From positions 817,488 through 860,769 of the forward strand of contig BJOX01000045.1 of assembly GCA_009731375.1 (NCBI GenBank): a DNA stretch of 43,282 nucleotides, given 5' to 3'. The DNA is from Paulinella micropora (taxonomy: Eukaryota > Cercozoa > Imbricatea > Euglyphida). The translations under genes and the position numbers were made by a program. Below the pieces are notes generated by a model. That model was not told where the DNA came from, ran no database searches, and saw only the letters and a program-made list of their open reading frames with translations. Below are positions 9,481 through 18,100 of this stretch, piece by piece. Within the stretch, counting starts at the first letter, position 1. Each line of letters opens with the position of its first letter.

Positions 9481-10899
9481 TTACCCCTTGGGGTAGTGAC
9501 GTTCGTTTATGTTGAGGGGTTTGTCCTGCTCGTCATCCCAACGATAAAGCATGCCTGGTGTAAGTCTCCCCCTCACGATCACGCCACTCTCTTTAATCTT
9601 TATGGGGTGCTTTAGGATTAGTAGTTGCCCGTTCTGGTGGATGATAGATCTGTGATGGTTGTGGTCCATGTTTCCAGTGGACACGATGTTGACCGGCACT
9701 CTTGTGTCTAACAACATATCTTTCTTTACCAAAACTGGCTTTCCCGATCCGTCTATTCTCGTTAATCGAGCTTGCCCCATGTCTCGCACTACACTCTCTC
9801 CATTTCCGGTGATTAGGCTTACGGGTTCGATCTCTCTGACTTGGTGTAAGATATGTGGTGTACAAGCAATATCTCTCGAAGATCCACTGTCTTGTACTAT
9901 CATCTTGTCTTTTCGTCTTCCCGTCTTCCCTTCGTTCACCATGAGATTGTGTTCTCGTTCCTCTTCATCTTCCTCTTCTTTCTTGCGTGCTTTGTTCTTT
10001 CGCTCTTCCTCGTATCTCTCTTCATACATCCCGTCGAGCTCTTTTCGCGCTTCGCAATACGATTTGAAACTTATGGGGATTCCCAGTCTCATCTCTTCAG
10101 AGGTTCTGGAGTGATCCAGATTCTCTACGTACTCCTCATCATCCTCTTCAGCTTCCGAGTGTCCGTCTAACTCTCGTCTTTTTCTATCAAACTCTCTTTT
10201 TCTCGCTTTCGCCTGTTCTGGACTGAAGAACTTGTATGCATCTCCTGAGTGCAAATTTCTAAGAAGTGCGTTCAATGTCACGCCTCTCGCTTCTACCTCA
10301 TTCCAAATCTTTGTGAGGTGGGGCATCGACTCCACGATGAAAAGAGCAAACTCGTTATCATGATTCCTGGCTAAGTCGAGTATCCCGTAGTCTATCACTC
10401 CTAACAACTCTGAGTAGAACTCGTTTTCTTTGCCATCCGGGTCATAGCATAAACCCTCTTTCACTACTAACTTTTCTGCTCCCTTCGTCAGCGCATATAG
10501 CAATCTAGCTATTTCTGTCTTCTCAGGTCTCGGATGTCCTTCACTGTGTCTGAACTCACACTGCCACTTAGCTCTCTCCTTAGTTTTTGCGCTCTCTGTG
10601 GCTCTCGCAGCTCTCTTCTCTATCACTGTCTCTCTTGTGATTTGTGGTGTTCCTGCTGCGTGCTTAAGAAATACTTCGTTTACAGCCCAAAACACATCTG
10701 TCAGTAGACTGTCTGCCTGGACTACTCTTTCTCCCTCTTTCTTTGTCATCATTACGACATCTCCCGTATCATCGTCTAAGACACACAAGCTATTCAGCTG
10801 CTCACTTATTCTCTTGAAGTCTTCACAACCTATCACCTTTCCGTGTTCTGGCACTCTAATGTTGCCCTTTCTCACAGGTGTCTCATGTGTGTGTGTCAC
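9481..10899 (-). pseudogene. copia protease with a long unusual N-terminal region
   Basis: The C-terminal ~135 residues form the aspartic protease that cuts the polyprotein: active-site D337-S-G in MIVQDSGSSRD (9883-9891), followed by MLLDTRVPVNIVSTG and the pre-integrase segment RLTPGMLYRW. Residues 1-330 are not standard for copia: a largely helical stretch with LLYALTKGAEKLV and YSELLGVIDYGI, then long Glu/Arg/Lys-rich coiled-coil-like sequence (EERYEEERKNKARKKEEEDEEE). The frame continues upstream through an in-frame TAG at 10921-10923 into the basic region. The downstream frame breaks at about 9480. Confidence 0.85.
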
Positions 10900-10920
10900 T
10901 GATCTGGTCTGTCTGAGACT

Positions 10921-11480
10921 CTACCTATCTCCTATCCTATCCAAAACAGACGGACCTGTTGACAGTAGCGATGGTGGCCAAGACTTGCTTTCTCTTGTCC
11001 CGCCTTCCTGCTCAACAGTCGTTCGCAAAGCAGTCCTCTTTTCAGCGCCAGTCCCGCCGGCCCGTGCCTGTTTCCCTGGCATCATATCATCTTTCCGTGA
11101 ATCTATGCTATCTCCCTTGTTACCGGGTTTTTCGACACTTTCCTTGTCTTTTTCTCCGATATTTGCGGGTTTTAGCGATTCCTTCTTCACGGGTTTTGCC
11201 GAGTCTTTTCGCCAGATTTGCTGTGCACTCGCCCCCTTTCCCTCCCTCTCTCTCATCATGCTTATCATCTCTCTCTCTCTCTGATGGATAATCATTAGAA
11301 GGGCGTGGGCGATCTGAAGGGTCCTGTGCTAAATCAATAGCTGGGAAAAATGGATCTTGGCGTGCATGGTAACCGCAGCAATTAGCATACACCAATCTTT
11401 TTGCCGCATCTCCAGCTTTCCCCCAACTCCTCCCCTGTCCAAGCTTTACTCCACACCTCTCTCCTTTCCAGTTCTTTCCA
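10921..11480 (-). pseudogene. copia gag-protease spacer, basic region
   Basis: Two overlapping frames make one continuous story. Frame 1 (about 11480-11285) reads RLVYANCCGYHARQD and PSDRPRPSNDYPS; frame 0 (11295-10921) reads REREMISMMREREGKG and then a Lys/Glu-rich stretch. The switch lies in a (CT)n tract at about 11264-11282, so microsatellite slippage inside the coding region is the likely cause. Function of this spacer unknown. Confidence 0.6.
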
Positions 11481-12411
11481 TAACATCGAGTGGTTTTTGG
11501 GCCTGTCGTGTTATTCTAAGGAGTGGTTGTAGTGTGTTGTGGTGTTTCGTCGTTTGTGTGTCTCGAGTTCTGAGGGGGTGCTGGTGTCTGTTTCTCTTTG
11601 GGTTTCCGTTTCTCTTGCACATTGGTTTGAGAGGGTTTTGGTAGCAATGGTGAGGGTTGCACTTTTCGTGCGCTCTGTGGGGTTGCGAGGGCAGGAGTCG
11701 TTGTTGTTGAGGTGTTGGGGTGTTGAGCACTAGTGAGAGTGCGTTGTGGAGGGTTGTGGGGTCTGTCTCGGAGGGTGTTGCGAGCCGGTGGAGCACTCGA
11801 CAGTTCCCCCCCCCACCACGGGCTCTTGTGGGTTTTTCTGACGATGTGTTAACACTTTGCTCCTGTTTGGTTTCACTTTGTTCCTCGCCCTCTTGCTCTG
11901 CGTCTTGAGCAATAATGCGTGCCCCACTCTCTATGTTTCCTTCCATAGCTTCCTCTCCTCCTTCCATAATGACTAGCTCATACTCTTCTTTTTCTGAGCT
12001 ATCACCCCCTTCAGACTCTTCACCTCTTTCCTCCTCACTCTCCTCACCTACTTCACCTCTCATGAGAGTAACGCCCTTGGCTCCTTTCTTTCGAAATTTT
12101 CCACTCTTGTTCTTTTGTTTTCCTTTCGAGGAGTTGGAGTGAGTATCCCTTGAACTAGTTTGTTTGGGGTTTTTCTTGAGCTTGGGGCCAAAACGCTTGG
12201 TGTGTCCTGTTTGATAACAGTTGTAGCATGTTGCCGTGAGCCACCATTCCTGCTCTGACTCATCACTACCTTTCTTATTGCCCTTGCCCTTCCCATGTTT
12301 GGTCCATTTGGAATTCTTCTCTCTCTTTTCTCCTTTCTCTCCTCGCTCCTCCTCTCTTAGCAGTAGGTTGGTTCCTTGACCTTCTCTTCTCCCATCTTTC
12401 TCTTTCTTCCG
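11446..12411 (-). pseudogene. copia gag C-terminal part: degenerate zinc knuckle and acidic region
   Basis: In the frame of the preceding gag segment, past an in-frame TAA (12412-12414), the sequence is strongly basic (KWTKHGKGKGNKKG). It then reads CYNCYQTGHTKRFG at about 12187-12228. This is a C-X2-C-X4-H-X4 zinc knuckle in which the final Cys is Gly (codon GGC). Zinc knuckles bind the element RNA during packaging. A basic stretch and a Glu-rich acidic region (EEESEGGDSSEKEEYE) follow. From about 11800 down to 11446 the frame continues but becomes compositionally odd (Pro/Gln/His-rich), probably already out of the original frame. Confidence 0.65.
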
Positions 12412-12790
12412 TTATTTTCTCGCTCTTTGTCTCTTCGCCTCCCACAGCACGTAAATTTCCTTTGCCGACTCTATGATTTCGTCATGTGTTGGTCTGTGTG
12501 CTGCCGCTAGTCTATAGTAATCGTTGAAGAATGTTATTCCGTATGCCTCATGCTCAGCTAGCTTCTCTAATAATCCGTTCACTAACTCATCTGCCCCAAA
12601 ATCACCACCTCGCAAGGCTTCCAGCCAAAGCTTCTGGTTCTGATGTTGGGTTAGATATTCTTCCATATCTTCTGTCGGTCTTGGTCTCTGATCTTTCGAC
12701 GCTTTTTCCTCTACATACCTAGCCGCACCGCTTAGATTACAGTATTTCTCTTTCACGATGCCGACTTTCTCAAACGGGCATGTCGCCTTT
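12412..12790 (-). pseudogene. copia gag, second segment
   Basis: Protein-like helical sequence, including FNDYYRLAAAHRPTHDEI and AKEIYVLWEAKRQRARK, in the frame that leads to the zinc knuckle. It starts in the middle of a domain: the upstream part is in the other gag frame, and the switch lies around 12795-12840. It ends at TAA 12412-12414, after which the same frame continues with similar basic sequence. Confidence 0.65.
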
Positions 12791-12796
12791 TTGCTT

Positions 12797-13399
12797 CTAA
12801 GGAAAGCAACTACCTTCGCTTCTGATAATGCAGTGGTACGAGAAGTTGGAACATTCTACATCTGTGTCTACTAGGTATTGTTGTTCTTCTCTATACCTCT
12901 TCTTTCTCAACAGGTAGACGTCTTTGTTGGTTCTTGTCATCGCTCTCTTTCTTCTCTTCTTGGCTTTCTCTGCCCAAGCTTTCTTCTCTTCATTCGACAG
13001 ATCTTTCCAGTTGTCTGGTTTAGGCATCACTACCTCTTTCTCGTCTTGTTGTTGACTAGTTCTCTGTCGTGTTTGTTTCTGCTGTGGTTGCTGTCTCTCT
13101 TCTTCATCTTCTGATTCCTCTGGTGTGTCCACCTCGTGTGGTTCTCGCGGTTCGTCCATTTCCTCTGCCTTTCTCATCCGATCTCTGTCAAAGCCGTATC
13201 TGTTCCTTGCGGCCTTATAGTCTTTAAAAGCATCATGGAACATATCGCCGAGAGTTGTGTTAATACCGTAGGCATATTCTTCTATCTGATAATAACAACT
13301 CTGCAGATCCTTTTTGTTTCCGCTAAACACCGGAGTATGTGACAGCAACTGTCTCGTGCCATACGCATTGTGCCGAAATTCGTTTCCCCAGCGGCTCAT
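12797..13399 (-). pseudogene. copia gag, N-terminal segment
   Basis: Encodes the structural protein start. ATG at 13397-13399 lies inside the primer-binding site, so a downstream start is possible. Sequence: RWGNEFRHNAYG, QIEEYAYGINTTLGDMFHDAFKDY, then a charged, Gln-rich linker (EEERQQPQQKQTRQR) and a Lys/Arg-rich end. Homology to other copia gag proteins cannot be judged by eye, but position and composition fit. Frame is lost at about 12840. Confidence 0.6.
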
Positions 13400-13403
13400 A
13401 ACA
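13386..13403 (-). other. primer-binding site, half-tRNA type
   Basis: Immediately after the 5' LTR end (13404) the minus strand reads TGTTATGAGCCGCTGGGG. Its complement contains CUCAUAA, the anticodon loop of a methionine tRNA. Drosophila copia is primed by a 5' half of initiator tRNA-Met cut in the anticodon region, and this site fits that mode rather than priming from a tRNA 3' end. The tRNA match is from memory of the loop only. Confidence 0.55.
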
Positions 13404-13532
13404 GTTGATTAGGTAAATACCCGGTAACTCACGTACCTTAATACCTTGGATGCAGGTTTGCTGAGAGACTTCGTTGGAAGCCACGATGCCAATCGACACT
13501 TTAATTACGCACGTAGAAAGCAGAATTGACGA
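13404..13532 (-). repeat. truncated 5' LTR of the copia element
   Basis: Matches 5183-5308 with a few substitutions and one 3-4 base insertion, but lacks the 208 bases present at 5309-5516 in the 3' LTR. Sequence beyond 13532 is unrelated. The upstream part of the LTR, which should hold the promoter, has been lost, so no target-site duplication can be recognised. Confidence 0.8.
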
Positions 13533-14756
13533 TACTACATATGTAGGGTTCTACTAGTCGGTAGAATGATGCAGCGAGTAAACTCATTCGATAATATTAT
13601 TCAAGATTTTGAGGTGCTGTCTGCGCAGAATTCAATGTTTTTAGTGGGAATGGTCCGTCCCGTATTAAGGTTTTCAGTTCATATAAGCTATTGCTGTCAT
13701 CTGGGTGTATGTTCTGAATTTCGACAAACTAGTTTTCGACCTATGTTTTCCTAGTTTTTGTTTTATACCGTACATCTCTGCAAAAACCCTTTGGCAGGAT
13801 TGCTCAACATAACATTTGAATTCATTTGAGCGCTTGTGCGTCAAAATGAGTGCAGAGTGCATCATGCACACAACATTTTTCAGTTAAAAACACCATACTT
13901 GCTATGTCCTGAAAAGTGAAAATAGAAGTCGATAATAAGGATTTCAAATACGGGAGTGACCAAGTTTTCTGATGAAAACACTTGCGTCATGCTTNNNNNN
14001 NNNNATGAAAACACTTGTGTCATGCTTGCTTTGGCTTGAAACAACGTGGTCTGAACAAACACTCGCTGTGTCAAGATGGACCTCCGACAGAAACTAGTGT
14101 GAACGGCCCGTGAATTTCTGTTGGAAATATTTGACAAGATCATGCCAATTCCCGGAGAGGAAACCAGAAAAATTTCCAAAAAATATTTGAAACAAACAGG
14201 CCTATCGACATACGTAGCCTTTGAAGTGAAGGCCGCACTAATTTTTTTTTATTTGACTGTTTTTGCGGGGTCGAGATTGGTAAAAGTCGTGTCTCTTGAG
14301 AGTTTTGTGTTTTTTTTCTGTGTATTTCTCATGCATACTTTCACGTCCCGTGGTCTTGTACAGTCGTTCCAAACGTTGTGCCCATGCTGTCTGTAAAATG
14401 GTTTGTTGTAAACTTATCTGTAGCATGTGTTGTTCCCTTTTCCCTGAAGCACTTTTTTGCACCTGTCCTGTATCGCTCCTATATGTGTTGTGTGTGCTTT
14501 TCTTGGAATGTTATGCGCTGAATCTATTCACAATCACATGGTCTTTGTTTTGCATATGTTCAAATCCTGCTCCTTTCTTTGTAACCCTGCTGTTGGTGAC
14601 CTGTTCTGGACTCCAGACAGGCTAAAAAAATCGTAATTGAGATTTTCAATTTTTTCTGCACTTTCTGCACAAAATGTTTTTATTAAATAGTGTCTTTGAT
14701 TTCCTTCCCTTTCTGTACTAGCTAGTACCGGCCTTGTATTTAAAGCAAAACGTGAA
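13533..14756. other. non-coding spacer with a 10-base gap
   Basis: Moderately AT-rich. The gap at 13995-14004 is flanked by the same 23-base word (ATGAAAACACTTG...CATGCTT) on both sides with one mismatch. A short open stretch at 14121-14250 (ending in KKYLKQTGLSTYVAFEVKAA) might be an exon, but nothing else supports it. Confidence 0.45.
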
Positions 14757-14983
14757 CAGAGATTGAGAGTTAAGAGTTGAGAGTTGAATAAGTGCCAGTA
14801 TAAGGTATTGCCAGAGCGATTGCCAAACGATTGCCAAACGAGTAAGTTGCCAGCCGAATGCGACAGGGTAATATTGCCAACGATTGCCAACGATTGCCAA
14901 CGATTGCCAGACGAATGTTAAGAAGGAAAAATTGCCAGCGAAAGTAATGCAAAGTGAGGGTAGGGTGCCAGTGTGTGCCAGAG
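14757..14983 (+). repeat. direct repeat D, left copy
   Basis: Starts CAGAGATTGAGAGTTAAGAG, contains an array of ATTGCCAACG/ATTGCCAAACG 10-11-mers, and ends GGGTGCCAGTGTGTGCCAGAG. It recurs at 16485-16701 in the same orientation. The difference in length is one 10-base unit of the short array plus a few point changes. Confidence 0.9.
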
Positions 14984-15724
14984 GACGAAGGGTTCTGAGG
15001 TAGAATGTCTGTGGTGGTGAGATGGTAAAGGTTGAAACGGTATAGGTTGCAGTTAATTGCAGTTTCAGGAAAGATAAGTAGGTTAGAATGGTAAGGGAAA
15101 GGAGTACAGCCAGAGTGTAAAGTTAAGAGATGATATGGAAAAAAGTGGAAGCCGTCGGAGAAAAAAGGGAAATTATTTGCTAGTGCACCTGGGACGGGAA
15201 AAGCGAGAAAAAACGATGTTAGCAGGGGAACGTATTTGAATAAAGTAAATAACGAATAAAAGAAAGGTGCCAGTAGAGAGAGATTAGAAGTTAATTCCAG
15301 GGAAACAGTAGAGCAATGGTTACTCACAAAAACAGAGCGATGGTTGTACGGAGACAGCAGAGCAACGGATCCTCACGAATAACGCAGAAACGTTCCTCAG
15401 GGACCTAATTCGTTCCTCCGGTATTGTAACCGGGGGCCGGGAGGGCAAATGAGGAAAGATATAAAGTATCAGTAAAGAGGTAGCAGTAGTGCAGAAGGAC
15501 GAGCCGAATTTTGGTTGCGCAGGAAACAAGGCCTGTACGGATGCAGAGACTGGCACACTCTTTTGGAAAAAGCAACACGAAAGCAGGATGGTACTTCTTC
15601 AGGGCACGGTACGGCAGGAGGCACAGGGGGGACATCGGAACATGTAGGAAGGACTGCAGCAGAGGACGTCCGAAGGACTGCAGCAGAGAACATCCGAAGG
15701 AAACAACGCAACAGGGAGAAGGAG

Positions 15725-15762
<38 letters not shown>

Positions 15763-15766
15763 AAGA

Positions 15767-15819
<53 letters not shown>

Positions 15820-16484
15820 GAGAGAGACGAAAAAGGCTAAGAAACAGCAGTATGTTTGGTCTTGCCAGGAGATGATAGCAATTATGAGTTGAAGTTTGAG
15901 AGTTGGAAGTATAAGCGAGTGCCATGGTGGACGTGCAGACATAATTGAAAAGTAGAAAGTAAAAAGTTAAGGGTTAGAGAGTGCCACGTTTGATGTACGG
16001 ACATGACGACCCGGGTCGAATGAGCACACGAAGGATGGGCGAGAGGGGCAAGGGGGCTAAACGGGAATCACTCAACTTCCACACACGCAGCCATGGGGAA
16101 GGGTCCAACGTGAACAAAGGTGAGGTGACTGCAGTGCCAGGGCAAAAAACAGGAAAGCAGGAAGGCAGGAGTCGCATCATGTACACAGATAACCTAAAGA
16201 CACCTAAGTAAAAACAGCTGAAACACCTAAGCAGGTAGAGGCAGGTTTCCAAGGTGGCTAGGAGGTTATGGTGATCTGATAGGTCATCTCTGCGGTGTTT
16301 ATGCATCGCAGGCGGTCTACAAAGTTTGCAGACATACAAATCCCGAACACTAAGTAGGGACAAGGACGCGTTTTTAACTTTCTTAAATATAGTTATTTAA
16401 TAACAGAGGTTTACCGGACCTCGAGTGACCGTGCTCACCCCTTTGCCAAGAAGAAAGAATGATTGAATTGATAGATACGATTGC
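14984..16484 (+). other. sequence between the direct repeats
   Basis: No long protein-like ORF. Contains further TTGAGAGTTGGAAGTATAAG and AAAAGTTAAGGGTTAGAGAGTGCCA words that look like diverged pieces of the same repeat (about 15890 and 15960), and the GA tract at 15726-15830. Two direct repeats around a non-coding core would fit a small non-autonomous LTR-type element, but no primer-binding site or polypurine tract is evident. Confidence 0.4.
15726..15830. repeat. (GA)n microsatellite
   Basis: Slightly interrupted GA dinucleotide tract with GAAA interruptions. Confidence 0.95.
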
Positions 16485-16701
16485 CAGAGATTGAGAGTTA
16501 AGAGTTGAGAGTTGAATAAGTGCCAGTGAAAGGTATTGCCAGAGCGATTGCCAAACAATTGCCAAACGAGTAAGTTACCAGACGAATGCGACAGGGTAAT
16601 ATTGCCAACGATTGCCAACGATTGCCAGACGAATGTTAAGAAGGAAAAATTGCAAGCGAAAGTAATGCAAAGTGAGGGTAGGGTGCCAGTGTGTGCCAGA
16701 G
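16485..16701 (+). repeat. direct repeat D, right copy
   Basis: Same order as 14757-14983, with two instead of three consecutive ATTGCCAACG units in the middle and several substitutions (for example AAACAATTGCC for AAACGATTGCC). Homology stops at GTGTGCCAGAG. Confidence 0.9.
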
Positions 16702-16718
16702 TATCAGACTGAGCACTT

Positions 16719-16775
16719 TAACGACCGGCCAAAACCGCTACAGTTGACACCCTACTGTTTTTGACCGGATCGTTA
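16719..16775. repeat. imperfect inverted repeat
   Basis: TAACGACCGGCCAAAA at 16719-16734 pairs imperfectly with TTTTTGACCGGATCGTTA at 16758-16775 across a ~23-base loop. No function known; it lies just outside direct repeat D. Confidence 0.5.
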
Positions 16776-17196
16776 GATTCTCCTCTGCACGACGTTTCGA
16801 CTTCACTAACTAGTTTTCGATTCCGTTCAGAAATGACTTCAAACGATTAATTCAAAGTTTTTCCAGCAATTACCTTTTTCCCCCTTTCTATTACCTTTTC
16901 CCCCTATTTCCCGTGAACTCACAGGAGACGGTAAATTTGCGGACAAGGGACTTGAAGGACAAAAAGGATGGACCCACTCGAACCATTTGCCGGCAATTTA
17001 ACACAAAAATGCAAAAACTTTGAATCCACAACTATTTACGATCACTTGAACTTTATTTTGACTTGAACGCACTTCTTCAAGTACTCCATATGTCTTCAAG
17101 CTTGCGCATGCAAACCAACTCACAATTTACGTTCACCTACGCTCGTACGTTGCAACCAAGTCTGCAAACCAGTAGAAACCTACGTAAATAAACGAA
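16776..17196. other. non-coding spacer upstream of the gag-like locus
   Basis: AT-rich, with no recognisable repeat. I looked for a sequence that recurs after 25600 (an LTR partner) and found none. Confidence 0.4.
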
Positions 17197-18100
17197 GTGA
17201 CCTCTCTGCTATTTACTGGTATTTCACCTGCTCTCATGGAGTCAGGACTGTATGCAGCCATAGAGTTCTTTAATATGAGTTCGTTGTGTAATTACCCCTT
17301 AGGGTTGTATCCAAACTCACAATTCGAATTTTCCTTTCAAGTGGAAACTTCACACAAAGAGTTATGTGTGTTCTGTCGACAGATCGATTTGAAAGCACCT
17401 CCCACAAGGAAGGTACTACTCAACGAAAGTAGGAGATCAGAGGTAACTCAAACCACATATGTGAGGCAGATCGTTCACCTGTCTCTGCATTTTTGTGTCA
17501 TATCTCTGCTCTTCTACACTCTATGCAGCCAACCAACACAGTATGCGTCTGGTTTTGTTTGTGTTAGAATCACCCTTCTATCACACAGTGAATTCATCCT
17601 TTTCACTGCCATCAACGCACTCTACGTGTACCTACGCTACCTGGCTCACTCCTGGTTACCTACGATGTTCGCCAACTCACGTCACGACGATCCTCTGGCA
17701 CGCCTTCGGGAACACAAGAGGACATGTCTGGATTCGTTTACCATCCTGGGCGTCTACCATGGTCTCTTGCCTTCTGAGAAGAAGTTTCAGAAAGAAGTTG
17801 AAGAAGGAAAGTCAACTCCTCTCACTACGGACCTCTCCTGGACTCAATCTACGCAGTTTAAGGAAGATATCTTCACCACTTACTCTGGCGAATACCGTAA
17901 TATTCTACTCAAAGCAATAAAAGATAAACAAACAAATTTGTTACATCTACCATTGGTACCGACTCCGGCCCTCAAGCTGATGTGTAACCCCAACGTGACG
18001 CCCAATGACATCTATCAGGATTACCTGGGACCCACAGGCTCTGCAGCTCAACAGATAGCTCTCTGGAATCAACTGTACTATTATTCCTTTGGAATTATAC
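17197..18100 (+). CDS. N-terminal part of a gag-like polyprotein
   Basis: Open frame leading into the gag-like ORF. The ATG at 17665 is the most sensible start, because protein-like character begins there (FANSRHDDPLARLREHKRTC, LLPSEKKFQKEVEEGKSTPL, WTQSTQFKEDIFTTYSGEYR, QQIALWNQLYYYSFG). Upstream codons to 17197 look like untranslated sequence. The frame changes to that of the next ORF near 18090-18120. Either a 55-base intron is removed (GTAAAC at 18101 to CTACAG at 18155, phase-compatible), or a base was lost; the Pro/Gly/Val-rich look of 18110-18155 in the next frame slightly favours a frameshift. No family certain. Confidence 0.5.

Larger units (their letters stand above)
5183..13532 (-). 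mobile_element. degenerate Ty1/copia-type LTR retrotransposon (8.35 kb)
   Basis: Minus-strand order, from high to low coordinates: truncated 5' LTR, primer-binding site, gag with a zinc knuckle, aspartic protease, integrase, reverse transcriptase, RNase H, polypurine tract, 3' LTR. Integrase before reverse transcriptase defines the copia (Pseudoviridae) order. The 126-129 bases at the two ends match closely (5183-5308 and 13404-13532). The polyprotein frame changes at about 12.80, 11.45, 11.28, 9.48, 9.31, 8.21, 7.77 and 6.84 kb, with in-frame stops at 12412 and 10921, so the copy cannot make an intact polyprotein. Confidence 0.9.

Noticed and set aside
5183-13532. Complete copia LTRs of only ~126 bases.
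   Set aside because: The polypurine tract at 5517-5528 places the LTR edge at 5516, so the short match reflects truncation of the 5' copy.
14757-16701. A CRISPR array, because of regularly spaced ATTGCCAACG words.
   Set aside because: Units are contiguous 10-mers without unique spacers, in a eukaryotic context.
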